Shown here: positions 13,466-19,974 of the stretch, piece by piece
Numbering within the stretch: position 1 is the stretch's first letter
Layout: each line of letters starts with the position of its first letter
From: a virus
Reading direction: 5' to 3' (one strand)
IMG/VR virus record: IMGVR_UViG_3300024356_000037
Coordinates: 1 to 26,357 of that record
DNA: 26,357 nt
Position numbers and translations under genes: made by a program
Notes under the pieces: generated by a model
What the model was told of the DNA's origin: nothing
What the model saw: only the letters and a program-made list of their open reading frames with translations
Databases searched by the model: none

Positions 13466-14806
13466 TCACGAACCGCTGCCAGATACGACCGCGTTCTTGA
13501 CCTCGCCCGTCACGAACGAGCCAGCAACGCACGACCCGAGGATGCCCATCTTGTCCAAGGTCTGAACCGAAGTGAACCGCGTGTCGGAGTCCTTCAGAAT
13601 CTCAATCGCGGTGGAATCGAACGGAGCCACGCACTTGAACCGCAACTTCGCGATCAGCGTCACCCTGTCGATTGGGGCTTTGTCTCCAAGGCGGGCAAGC
13701 CAAGTTAGATTTGCAGTTCCGTCCTTCGGGATCGCCGCCTCGTTGATGCAAGTGGGGCAGATGAAGTCGATGGTTGACATCATGGACGGCTTTGCGCCGA
13801 AGGTGCTGATCCCCACGAACTCAAGGTGGCTTGTGTCCCACGCGAACGGCACGGTGACCGAGTGAATGACCTGTGGCAGAGTCTCTGGGTTCGCCATGAC
13901 GCTGACCTCAAAGGTGTCGCCTGCATCGACTGGTTCGGATGGGGGAATGAGCCACAGACCAACCTTGTAGGCGGGAGACGGCGCGGACTTGATCTTGTTC
14001 GCTCCGTTCCTGATGGAGCCGATCATGTTCCGAGCCAACTCTGGAGAACCGTTCACCATGCTGTTGGCAATGGTTCCGTCCGAGACGACAACGCTTGGGA
14101 CGACCTTGATGTCCGTGGTCTGCTGGACGGGATAGTGGAAGTCGGAGATGACGGCAAAGCGCAACTTGCCGAGGCAGCGGCGACCGTTGCCTTGCCACAG
14201 GAAGCCGCCGTACAGCCACCTGTAGTAGTCAGCCGCCTTCATTGGTGACGGTGCAGCCTTCACCTCCGCATGGATCATCGCCGTGCCGTCTGCTGGGACT
14301 GGAGCCTCGTTGACACCGCTCGACAGATGCGGAGCCGTGAATCCAGTCTTGCTGATGTCGAACACCGTCTTGTCGGTGAGGAACGGATGCGCCGTGAAGT
14401 CGAGCAACTTGAGCCGAGTGTGATCCCAAGTGACGATGATGTCCGCGCTGCGGAAGACCTGAAAGTGGGTCGAGGCTGGGTTGGGCTGCATCGCGCCGTT
14501 GACAACGGTGGATGCGAACTCGCCCTCGACCATGACATCCGCCTCGACAATCGACCCCATCCAGCAGTTCGATCCGTATCGGACGCGACCCTTCTCGTCC
14601 TCGTTGGAGTGGTTCGATGTCACGGTGACGGCGAAGCACCTGTCGGGCGAGATGATGTAGGGGTTGTAGGTGAAGCCCTTGGGGTATTGCAGCAGGATCG
14701 TCCCGTCAGCCTGCGCGACCTGAACTGGCGTGTTGTCCTGTCCCATCGCCACCCGCGCCATGATGATGATCGTCAGGATGAACAGTCTCGCGGTCATGGA
14801 TTCCAT
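13466..14806 (-). CDS. Secreted protein with two cohesin-like repeats
   Basis: 446 residues. ATG at 14806 follows GGAGG. TARLFILTIIIMARVAMG (5-22) is a signal peptide with likely cleavage near A20-M-G-Q. Two copies of one module are visible: ADIIVTWDHTRLKLLDFTA (121-139) against HSVTVPFAWDTSHLEFVG (315-332); VNEAPVPADGTA (165-176) against INEAAIPKDGTA (354-365); GKLRFAV (213-219) against AKLRFKC (386-392). The second copy begins DAGDTFEVSVMANPE (294-308). The pattern G-D-T-(F/V)-x-V-x-V, then a buried strand, W/Y-D-x-x-x-L-E-x-x-x-V, and a final (A/G)-K-L-x-F-K is that of cohesins. A partner for the dockerin two genes downstream is the natural reading. An alternative is a phage adhesin with a cohesin-like carbohydrate-binding fold. 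Confidence 0.6.
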   Translation of the reverse strand: MESMTARLFILTIIIMARVAMGQDNTPVQVAQADGTILLQYPKGFTYNPYIISPDRCFAVTVTSNHSNEDEKGRVRYGSNCWMGSIVEADVMVEGEFASTVVNGAMQPNPASTHFQVFRSADIIVTWDHTRLKLLDFTAHPFLTDKTVFDISKTGFTAPHLSSGVNEAPVPADGTAMIHAEVKAAPSPMKAADYYRWLYGGFLWQGNGRRCLGKLRFAVISDFHYPVQQTTDIKVVPSVVVSDGTIANSMVNGSPELARNMIGSIRNGANKIKSAPSPAYKVGLWLIPPSEPVDAGDTFEVSVMANPETLPQVIHSVTVPFAWDTSHLEFVGISTFGAKPSMMSTIDFICPTCINEAAIPKDGTANLTWLARLGDKAPIDRVTLIAKLRFKCVAPFDSTAIEILKDSDTRFTSVQTLDKMGILGSCVAGSFVTGEVKNAVVSGSGS

Positions 14807-14872
14807 ATCACACCTCCTGACCCCACCATAACACCGTTTCCGCGATTTTCGCGTTTCTCCAATCGACAGCAC

Positions 14873-14901
14873 TTGACAAGAGACAATACTTGTGCTACGC
14901 T
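14873..14901 (+). promoter_or_regulatory. Sigma70-like promoter
   Basis: TTGACA (14873-14878), 17-bp spacer, TACGCT (14896-14901). Divergent from the cohesin-like gene; no good promoter is visible for the latter. Confidence 0.65.
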
Positions 14902-14907
14902 GTCCCA

Positions 14908-14925
14908 TGCCAGCGCGGGCTGGCA
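14908..14925 (+). promoter_or_regulatory. 5'-terminal hairpin TGCCAGC-GCGG-GCTGGCA
   Basis: A seven-bp stem starting at the predicted +1. Compared with GTCAGC/GCTGAC leaders the second pair changes from T-A to C-G on both sides, which is compensatory. Confidence 0.65.
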
Positions 14926-14938
14926 CAAGGAGACAGCC

Positions 14939-15328
14939 ATGACGAGCAAGCAAGACGCACGCACCAAGACCCTGAAGATCGCCAAGATTCGCGGTCGAGT
15001 CATTCCGACCCTCGCGAACCTCAACGGAACGGTCAGTCCCGAGGACATGACCTACTACAGCAAGTCGATGCCGTCCAAGGTGTTGCACGCGAAGTGGTAT
15101 CAGCAGATCGGGGTGTACGACTTTGAGTGCGAACTCCTCCTGATCCGCGATGGCAATGTCATTGCCCGCATCGAACTCAACGACGAGGGGTGCTGGAACA
15201 AGTACACCGCCAGCGTGAGGGGCGGCGGCTTCAATAAGTTCAGCCGCCAGAGCGCGGCTATCGCGTGGGTCTACAGGGAGTTGGAGAATCAGATGGAAAA
15301 TCGTCAGATTCCCTCCCAAGTGGCTTGA
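14939..15328 (+). CDS. Hypothetical protein, 129 aa
   Basis: Not recognised. ATG 14939 follows AAGGAGACAGCC. A basic N-terminus (TSKQDARTKTLKIAKIRGR) is followed by a beta-rich centre (YDFECELLLIRDGNVIARIE) and a helical end (SAAIAWVYRELENQM). The basic start could bind nucleic acid. It has a promoter of its own and the 5' hairpin, and the next promoter lies over its 3' end. Confidence 0.78.
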   Translation: MTSKQDARTKTLKIAKIRGRVIPTLANLNGTVSPEDMTYYSKSMPSKVLHAKWYQQIGVYDFECELLLIRDGNVIARIELNDEGCWNKYTASVRGGGFNKFSRQSAAIAWVYRELENQMENRQIPSQVA

Positions 15329-15352
15329 CACGAGTCAATAGTGTGGTATCAT
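15325..15352 (+). promoter_or_regulatory. Sigma70-like promoter with TTGAC-N4-GTCAA dyad
   Basis: TTGACA (15325-15330), 16-bp spacer, TATCAT (15347-15352). The dyad TTGACACGAGTCAA spans 15325-15338. The -35 overlaps the stop codon of the upstream gene. Confidence 0.8.
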
Positions 15353-15358
15353 CATCCT

Positions 15359-15376
15359 GTCAGCAAAGGGGCTGAC
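15359..15376 (+). promoter_or_regulatory. 5'-terminal hairpin GTCAGC-AAAGGG-GCTGAC
   Basis: A six-bp perfect stem beginning exactly at the predicted +1 of the promoter at 15325, with a one-base longer loop than at 10822 and 23970. Confidence 0.7.
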
Positions 15377-15395
15377 CAAACAGGAGACGAGCAAC

Positions 15396-15947
15396 ATGAG
15401 CATCGGAATCAAGGTTCAGCGCGAGATGAAGGCACAGCACGGCGTTCCCACCGTGGCGGAAATCCGCGAGATGGTCGCCAGCCGCGAGGAGGCGCAGAAC
15501 CGCGCCCTGATCGCGATCTACAACGGGCAGACCCAGCAGGAGAAGGTGTCCCAGACCACGGTCGAGGACAACGGGATCGGCTTCACGGGCTGTGATGCCG
15601 AAATCCTCACCTCCTTCGCGGAGCAGTTCCTCCGCCGCCAGTTCCTCTCCCCCAAGCAGCGGGCGATCCTCGCCAAGAAGATGCCCAAGTACGCGGGGCA
15701 ACTCTGGCAGATCGCCGTCCGCAAGAAGGGCGCGACCCTGACGGCTACGCCCGTCCGCGACGACCGCGACGAGGAGACCGCGACCCGCAAGGCTTGCGAC
15801 GATCTGGTCGATCAACTCACCAAGCGCATCAACGAACTCCGCGCCGAGCGCGAGAACGCGGACAAGAGCCACGCTCTCATGCTCGACATCCAGATCGAAG
15901 ACCTCTACGAGCAGATCGCACTCGCGACCGAGGCGGCGTACTGCTGA
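15396..15947 (+). CDS. Conserved phage hypothetical protein, 183 aa
   Basis: No function known to me. Starts at ATG 15396 after GGAGACGAGCAAC. It has an N-terminal helix, then TTVEDNGIGFTGCDAEILTS, then a segment FLSPKQRAILAKKMPKYAGQ where K-Q, K-K and K-Y-A-Q-L spacing recalls small C-terminal modules of phage DNA-metabolism proteins; the helicase at 1960 has a related SEKQIAFLKRNN. The last 60 residues form a coiled coil rich in Glu/Arg. It may bind DNA or a replication partner. It heads the long plus-strand operon of 15-21 kb. Confidence 0.78.
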   Translation: MSIGIKVQREMKAQHGVPTVAEIREMVASREEAQNRALIAIYNGQTQQEKVSQTTVEDNGIGFTGCDAEILTSFAEQFLRRQFLSPKQRAILAKKMPKYAGQLWQIAVRKKGATLTATPVRDDRDEETATRKACDDLVDQLTKRINELRAERENADKSHALMLDIQIEDLYEQIALATEAAYC

Positions 15948-16186
15948 TGGAAGCACCCATGACCATCGTCCTCAAGTCCGATCCGTCCTGCCGATGCTGC
16001 CACGGGAAGGGGTTCGTCTACGAATCCCACGGGTGCGGCATGATGGGCGGGGAGCAGTTGCTATGCGACTGCGTGCTTGACCTCGCCCCCAACACCCCCG
16101 AGGTCGATGCGGCTCTTGCATCGGGCAACTACGAGATCGAAGGCACGGGCGACGAGATGCCCGAAGACACGGAGGATCGGGAATGA
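15947..16186 (+). CDS. Small zinc-finger-like protein, 79 aa
   Basis: ATG 15947 overlaps the previous stop by one base (TGATG); a second start at 15959 is possible. CRCCHGKGF at 15-23 followed by HGCGMMGGEQLLCDC (28-42) gives six cysteines in a DnaJ-like C-x-x-C-x-G-x-G arrangement. The C-terminus is acidic. The Cys motif recalls the tail of the ParB-like protein at 870. Probably a metal-binding adaptor; function unknown. Confidence 0.72.
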   Translation: MEAPMTIVLKSDPSCRCCHGKGFVYESHGCGMMGGEQLLCDCVLDLAPNTPEVDAALASGNYEIEGTGDEMPEDTEDRE

Positions 16187-16434
16187 ACATCCCATCGTAC
16201 ATCCCGCGCGAGATACCGCGCTCCAAGGTTCGCTCGTGGTGCATTGACGAGCAGAGCAGCCACGCGAAGGTCATCATCGTCAAGCCAAAGGACTTCAAGG
16301 CTTGGCTGGACACCATCAACGAGATGGTCAGGCGGGTCGAGACCTACCTGACGGCAAACGGATTCACGATCATCAACGACGAAGGAGACGAGCATGGCAA
16401 GCAGCACGGTCAAGTTCCCGAACGCAACGGTTGA
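16183..16434 (+). CDS. Hypothetical protein, 83 aa
   Basis: Not recognised. Starts with an ATGA overlap with the previous gene and overlaps the next gene by 41 bases. The product has a mixed core (SHAKVIIVKPKDFKAWLDTI) and a helix-strand end. The 3' third carries the ribosome site of the following gene, so the last residues may not be under selection. Confidence 0.6.
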   Translation: MNIPSYIPREIPRSKVRSWCIDEQSSHAKVIIVKPKDFKAWLDTINEMVRRVETYLTANGFTIINDEGDEHGKQHGQVPERNG

Positions 16435-16603
16435 CCTCACGAGGATCGACGGCAACGCCTTCGCCATCCTTGGGGCGGTTCAGAAGGCTCTCCGAAGGGC
16501 TGGAGCCACCAAGGAGCAGCAGGACGAGTTCATCCGCGAGGCGACCAGCGGGGACTACAACAACCTCCTCCAGACGGTTATGCGCTGGGTCGAGATCGAC
16601 TGA
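16394..16603 (+). CDS. Conserved small phage protein, 69 aa
   Basis: ATG 16394 follows AAGGAGACGAGC. The sequence LTRIDGNAFAILGAVQKALR and SGDYNNLLQTVMRWVEI is one I recognise from many phage genomes as an uncharacterised small protein (G-N-A-F-A-I-(L/M)-G and S-G-D-Y-x-N-L-L). It is mostly helical. Its function is unknown. Confidence 0.78.
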   Translation: MASSTVKFPNATVDLTRIDGNAFAILGAVQKALRRAGATKEQQDEFIREATSGDYNNLLQTVMRWVEID

Positions 16604-16647
16604 AATCTCTCAAGTGCCACGGGGTGGTGTTCCGATGAGGGAATACC

Positions 16648-17085
16648 ATGAATACCCCAGCACTCGTCAAGTCGTTCGTCCTCGCACTCGCCCTCAACGC
16701 GACCGCCCTGTCCGCCCCGCCCCCGAGCGGGTTCGACCCTCGCCCGATCCTCGACGCGATCCGATCCGTCGAGACTGGATCGCGCAAGGACGCGAACACC
16801 GCCGTAGGTGATGGCGGCAGGGCTTTGGGCGCGTACCAGATTCATCTCTCCTACTGGCAGGATGCCGTGGAGCATGACCCGTCCCTGACGGCGAACGGCG
16901 AAACCTACCAGTCTGTCACGAACCCGAAGTACGCGGAGAGAGTGATCCTCGCGTACTGGAATCGTTACGCTACGAAGTGGACGCACGAGGAACTCTCCCG
17001 CATTCACAACGGCGGACCGGTTGGTCACAAGCGGAAGGCGACCAAGGCGTACTGGCAGAAGGTCAAGGAGCGGCTGGATGCGTGA
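16648..17085 (+). CDS. Secreted lysozyme-like endolysin (i-type lysozyme/destabilase-like)
   Basis: 145 residues. A signal peptide (VKSFVLALALNATALSA, 7-23, Ala-x-Ala before PPP) is followed by a lysozyme-like domain: AIRSVETGS with E42 as likely catalytic acid, LGAYQIHLSYWQDA (60-73), YAERVILAYWNRYA (95-108) and RIHNGGP (118-124). The E, the G-x-Y-Q-I-x-x-x-Y-W and the A/S-R-I-H-N-G-G-P segment are the marks of i-type lysozymes. It should cleave peptidoglycan; an exported endolysin would not depend on a holin to cross the membrane. Cysteines of animal i-type enzymes are absent. The start has GAGGGA upstream. Confidence 0.78.
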   Translation: MNTPALVKSFVLALALNATALSAPPPSGFDPRPILDAIRSVETGSRKDANTAVGDGGRALGAYQIHLSYWQDAVEHDPSLTANGETYQSVTNPKYAERVILAYWNRYATKWTHEELSRIHNGGPVGHKRKATKAYWQKVKERLDA

Positions 17086-17281
17086 GTACCCGAGCATGAC
17101 CGAGCAGCGGTGGAGGCAGATATCCGCCGACTACAACGAACGGCTCACCATCTCCGAACTCGCCGCTGGATGGCACTTCTGCCCCGACCTAGACGGAAGG
17201 CTCATTCACCCACGCTGGGAAGAGTACCGCCATTGTCAATGCGGTCACAGCGGGATACACGGAGGGCGCAAGGATGCGTGA
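17078..17281 (+). CDS. Hypothetical protein, 67 aa
   Basis: Not recognised. Starts at ATG 17078 inside the end of the lysozyme gene with AAGGAG upstream and overlaps the next gene. It contains GWHFCPDLDGRLI and HCQCGHSG, three cysteines and several histidines that could bind a metal ion. The N-terminus is helical (TEQRWRQISADYNERL). Confidence 0.65.
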   Translation: MREYPSMTEQRWRQISADYNERLTISELAAGWHFCPDLDGRLIHPRWEEYRHCQCGHSGIHGGRKDA

Positions 17282-17495
17282 CATAACGGATGCCGTCGAG
17301 CGGCTGTGCCGACTTGAGACCGACGACCTGTTCGTCTCCAAGGCGGACACCGAGGCGGCTTGCAAGTGGATGTACTCAAGGATCGTCTCGCTTGAGGCGA
17401 CCGTCTCCGAACTCCGCAGACAGATACGCGCGACCGAGGTCGAGGCGACTGGCGCGGCGCAGGCAACACCCGTCCTGAAGGAGATCAGGCGATGA
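17274..17495 (+). CDS. Hypothetical helical protein, 73 aa
   Basis: Not recognised. GGAGG and AAGG precede ATG 17274; it overlaps its neighbours by 8 and 4 bases. The middle (KWMYSRIVSLEATVSELRRQ) has heptad spacing and probably forms a coiled coil. Confidence 0.65.
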   Translation: MRDITDAVERLCRLETDDLFVSKADTEAACKWMYSRIVSLEATVSELRRQIRATEVEATGAAQATPVLKEIRR

Positions 17496-17686
17496 ACAAG
17501 ATGGTGCGAAAGAGGCGCGGCGTGACCGTCTCCGTCGATCCGCAGACGCACGCGCAGATCAGCGAACTCGCCAAGCGGTACAGCGAGGAGTGGGGCAAGG
17601 TCATCAGCAGGACGGACATCGTTCGCATGGGGCTTACCGCGCTTGCGCTGATGCGTGAGCGGGGCAAGGTGGAGAAGCCGAAATGA
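17492..17686 (+). CDS. Ribbon-helix-helix (CopG/Arc-like) DNA-binding protein
   Basis: 64 residues with a basic start (MVRKRRG), a strand VTVSVDPQTH, a first helix AQISELAKRYSEEW and a second helix ISRTDIVRMGLTALALMRE. This is the ribbon-helix-helix layout, in which two strands of a dimer read the major groove and the helices dimerise. It is a candidate repressor for the TTGAC-type operators, but this is inference. ATGA overlaps on both sides. Confidence 0.68.
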   Translation: MNKMVRKRRGVTVSVDPQTHAQISELAKRYSEEWGKVISRTDIVRMGLTALALMRERGKVEKPK

Positions 17687-17967
17687 GGGCTGGCGTGAGC
17701 ATCCAAGTCCACGAGGATGTCCTGTTCTGGGCGTTTCGGTACTGCCTGCAACGAGAGACATACGCGAAGGACGATGGAATCGCCGCCGTCATCCACAACT
17801 GGAACGACATCACCGAGTCCACCAAGCGCAAGATTCTCCACGAGATACGCGAACACCTCGCCAAGAAGAGCGGCATTGCCGACGACTGGGAGAAGGTTCT
17901 CAAGCACGCCGAGCCAAAGCCCTTGACAGGCGTACAGGGCTGTGATATTCTGGACGACGACACATGA
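17683..17967 (+). CDS. Conserved phage hypothetical protein, 94 aa
   Basis: The N-terminal part, VHEDVLFWAFRYCLQRETYA followed by KDDGIAAVIHNWNDI and KRKILHEI, is a pattern I associate with uncharacterised small phage proteins (L-x-W/Y-A-F-R-Y-x-L-x-R-x-T-Y). It is mostly helical with no metal motif. The last part of the gene contains a good promoter for the following gene. ATGA overlaps on both sides. Confidence 0.7.
   Translation: MRAGVSIQVHEDVLFWAFRYCLQRETYAKDDGIAAVIHNWNDITESTKRKILHEIREHLAKKSGIADDWEKVLKHAEPKPLTGVQGCDILDDDT
17923..17951 (+). promoter_or_regulatory. Sigma70-like promoter inside a coding region
   Basis: TTGACA (17923-17928), 17-bp spacer, TATTCT (17946-17951). The predicted +1 near 17958 is only about six bases before ATG 17964, so the transcript would be nearly leaderless and has no 5' hairpin. 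Confidence 0.6.
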
Positions 17968-18302
17968 AAGACGAGACCATCAGGCGGACGCTCCAGTTCT
18001 TCGCGACCTTCGTGCGCGAGAACACCATGCCACCGCATCAGGTCGCAGAACTCCTCATGCGTGCCGATGCACACATCGCCATCACCGAGGACATCGTTGT
18101 CTCGTCCGCAAGGCTGACGGATGCGCTGCAACGGCAGCGGGACAGCCTGCTCGACGCGAACGAAATCCTTCAGGAGCGCGTCAAGTACCTCCAGCGCGGG
18201 CTGGGCGAGATCGTCAAGAACGCCAACTCCGAGCCTGCTGCCGCCGACTACGCCTCCGACCTACTCGCTGGCAAGGAAGTCGCGGAGGACGATGGAGCCT
18301 GA
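17964..18302 (+). CDS. Hypothetical coiled-coil protein, 112 aa
   Basis: Not recognised. Overlaps the previous stop by four bases. Residues 45-85 (SARLTDALQRQRDSLLDANE, then ILQERVKYLQRGLGEI) show heptads typical of a coiled coil; the C-terminus is acidic. It is one of several coiled-coil proteins in this operon. Confidence 0.68.
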   Translation: MKDETIRRTLQFFATFVRENTMPPHQVAELLMRADAHIAITEDIVVSSARLTDALQRQRDSLLDANEILQERVKYLQRGLGEIVKNANSEPAAADYASDLLAGKEVAEDDGA

Positions 18303-18468
18303 TCCCTACTTCACCGACGATGGTCACACCCTGTCATTCCATTGTGACGACAGGAAGGATGTCGTCATGGCGAGGGAACTCGTGGTCAGGTTCGTGGACG
18401 AGATCAACAGACTCCGACTCGTTGCAGCACGCAAGGACGCGAATGCCATTGACGACCCAACACCGTGA
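18292..18468 (+). CDS. Hypothetical protein, 58 aa
   Basis: Not recognised. ATG 18292 follows GGAGG and overlaps the previous gene by 11 bases. The short product (EPDPYFTDDGHTLSFHCDD and a helix ARELVVRFVDEINRLRLVAA) reads as a compact strand-helix unit. Confidence 0.62.
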   Translation: MEPDPYFTDDGHTLSFHCDDRKDVVMARELVVRFVDEINRLRLVAARKDANAIDDPTP

Positions 18469-18925
18469 CCAGAAGCGCGTCATCTACGAGACCGATGCCG
18501 ACCGACAGAGGCAGCGCGATGCCATCGGTCACCTAGCGCGGGCGACCAACACACAGGTTGTCGAGACCGAGCGACTCGCTGGGTGGGACTACGAGATGGT
18601 GCGCGACAGCCGCGTCCTCGCGATGGTCGAGGTCAAGTGCCGCGAGTGCAAGTCGTACACCTACGCGACCTACATGGTCAGCGAGGCGAAGGCTCTGCGC
18701 CTGCGGGAGACCGCCCTCAAGAGGGGTGTCGCTGGGGGGATTCTGGTCTGCTGGAAGGACGGCGAGATCGGTTGGCTGCGGATCGACAGCCTAGAGCCTG
18801 CAAGTTGGGTGGTGGAGCAGGGAGGCAGGGTTGACCGCAACGACCCGCTCGACATCGAACGAGTCGTCCACTTCCGCATCTCGTCATTCAGGTTCATCAA
18901 CAGGACGACAGGAGAGTTCAGATGA
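18443..18925 (+). CDS. PD-(D/E)XK-like nuclease candidate, 160 aa
   Basis: Starts at ATG 18443 after AAGGA, overlapping the previous gene. It reads RQRDAIGHLARATNTQVVET (a helix that could hold the conserved Glu/Gln), then AGWDYEMVRDSRVLAMVEVKCR, where D of GWD and E-V-K match the D...(D/E)-x-K core of PD-(D/E)XK nucleases. A helix with SEAKALRL follows, as in the family where it carries substrate contacts. Phage members cut recombination intermediates or foreign DNA. The assignment rests on the motif only and a catalytically inactive fold is possible. Confidence 0.55.
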   Translation: MPLTTQHRDQKRVIYETDADRQRQRDAIGHLARATNTQVVETERLAGWDYEMVRDSRVLAMVEVKCRECKSYTYATYMVSEAKALRLRETALKRGVAGGILVCWKDGEIGWLRIDSLEPASWVVEQGGRVDRNDPLDIERVVHFRISSFRFINRTTGEFR

Positions 18926-19398
18926 CAAGAGAAGGCGTTGCCGAACTCGTCAACCGCATCGGACACCTCAAGGAAGCCAACGCACGGCTTGAGGCGCGGG
19001 TCAGGCTGCTGACCGAGGAGATGGAGAAGGCGAAGGAGAGGCACGAGGAGTACCGAAAACTCGTGGTCAAACTTCGCGACGACAAGCAGACCACGCAGGC
19101 AAACTGGGCGTTCAGGTCGATTGAGGACTCCCAGATGAAGTCGAACGCCGCGAACGCCGTCGAGCAACTGCTGGGCGAGATCGCCGTGGCGCAGAGCGAC
19201 TTGGAGAATGAGCGAAGGATGCTCGACTGGCTGGCTGACAGTCTGGAGGATGCCTGCATTGAGGATGACGGGAGCGAGGTCGATCCAGCGGCGTACATGA
19301 ACGAGGAGACGGTGGAGACCTTCCCGCAGGCTTGGAGGATCGCGATCACGAAGCACCTAGAACGAAAGGCTGGCGATGGACATCCACGCACGACTTGA
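18922..19398 (+). CDS. Hypothetical coiled-coil protein, 158 aa
   Basis: Not recognised. ATGA overlap with the previous gene. Residues 5-110 are almost entirely charged heptads (LEARVRLLTEEMEKAKERHE, EEYRKLVVKLRDDK), a long coiled coil; the C-terminal third is acidic with WRIAITKHLERKA. Probably a structural or scaffold-like small protein. Confidence 0.7.
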   Translation: MTREGVAELVNRIGHLKEANARLEARVRLLTEEMEKAKERHEEYRKLVVKLRDDKQTTQANWAFRSIEDSQMKSNAANAVEQLLGEIAVAQSDLENERRMLDWLADSLEDACIEDDGSEVDPAAYMNEETVETFPQAWRIAITKHLERKAGDGHPRTT

Positions 19399-19696
19399 CA
19401 AACTCGTCAAGGCTGTCCCCGTCATGGGAAGCGGGGAGAACTACCACCACTCCGTCTATCTCATGGACATCGAATCAGTCCGTGGCAAGATCGTGATGAT
19501 GGAAGAACAGATCGCCACGCTCACCAAAGAGGTCGAGCGGCTCCGTGCAGGCGGATGCGCCCGCTACCAGAACACCACCCAGTTCTGCGCCGAGGCAGTC
19601 GCGCTTCAGGACGAGGTGAAGGCACTACGCATGAAACTCGACCTGACGGAGTGCCATCTCAAGGACGCGAATGAGCGTCTGAAGGAGCGAGGATGA
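19376..19696 (+). CDS. Hypothetical coiled-coil protein, 106 aa
   Basis: Not recognised. Overlaps the previous gene by 23 bases and the next by four. A segment IATLTKEVERLRAG and a second one LQDEVKALRMKLDLTECHLK are coiled-coil heptads on either side of a loop with GCARYQNTTQFC. This pattern resembles small phage leucine-zipper-like proteins of unknown role. Confidence 0.65.
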   Translation: MDIHARLDKLVKAVPVMGSGENYHHSVYLMDIESVRGKIVMMEEQIATLTKEVERLRAGGCARYQNTTQFCAEAVALQDEVKALRMKLDLTECHLKDANERLKERG

Positions 19697-19974
19697 GCGA
19701 TGAGGAAGACGACCAGATGTTCCTGTTCGATGGGCTGCACGACGACCCGAACGACTGGAGGAAGCATTGGGTCGGGATGCCAGAACTCTCGCAGGAAGAC
19801 CTGTCGTCGTTCAGGAAGATCGTCGTCCACTTCCGAAGCGAAGAGGATGTAGCCGCGTTCGCGGCACTTATCGGGCAGCAGATCACGCCGAAGCAGCCGA
19901 GCCTCTGGTTCCCAGAGATGGCGCACAGGATCGCATCGGACAAGCGTTGGGTCGGCACGAAGGATGAACCCTAG
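19693..19974 (+). CDS. Conserved phage protein paired with glycosyltransferase, 93 aa
   Basis: Contains DWRKHWVGMPELSQEDLSSF, KIVVHFRSEEDVAAFAALIG and QQITPKQPSLWFPE. This series (W-x-G-M-P-E, H-F-x-x-E-E-D-x-x-x-F-A, I-T-x-K-x-x-S-x-W-(F/Y)-P) is one I know from phage genomes beside glycosyltransferases of the next gene's type. Its role is unknown; it could be a partner protein of the DNA-modifying system. It overlaps the following start by 11 bases. Confidence 0.72.
   Translation: MSDEEDDQMFLFDGLHDDPNDWRKHWVGMPELSQEDLSSFRKIVVHFRSEEDVAAFAALIGQQITPKQPSLWFPEMAHRIASDKRWVGTKDEP

Noticed and set aside
14270-15328. 352-codon version of the gene at 14939
   Set aside because: The extension overlaps the cohesin-like gene, the promoter and the 5' hairpin; ATG 14939 has a good ribosome site.
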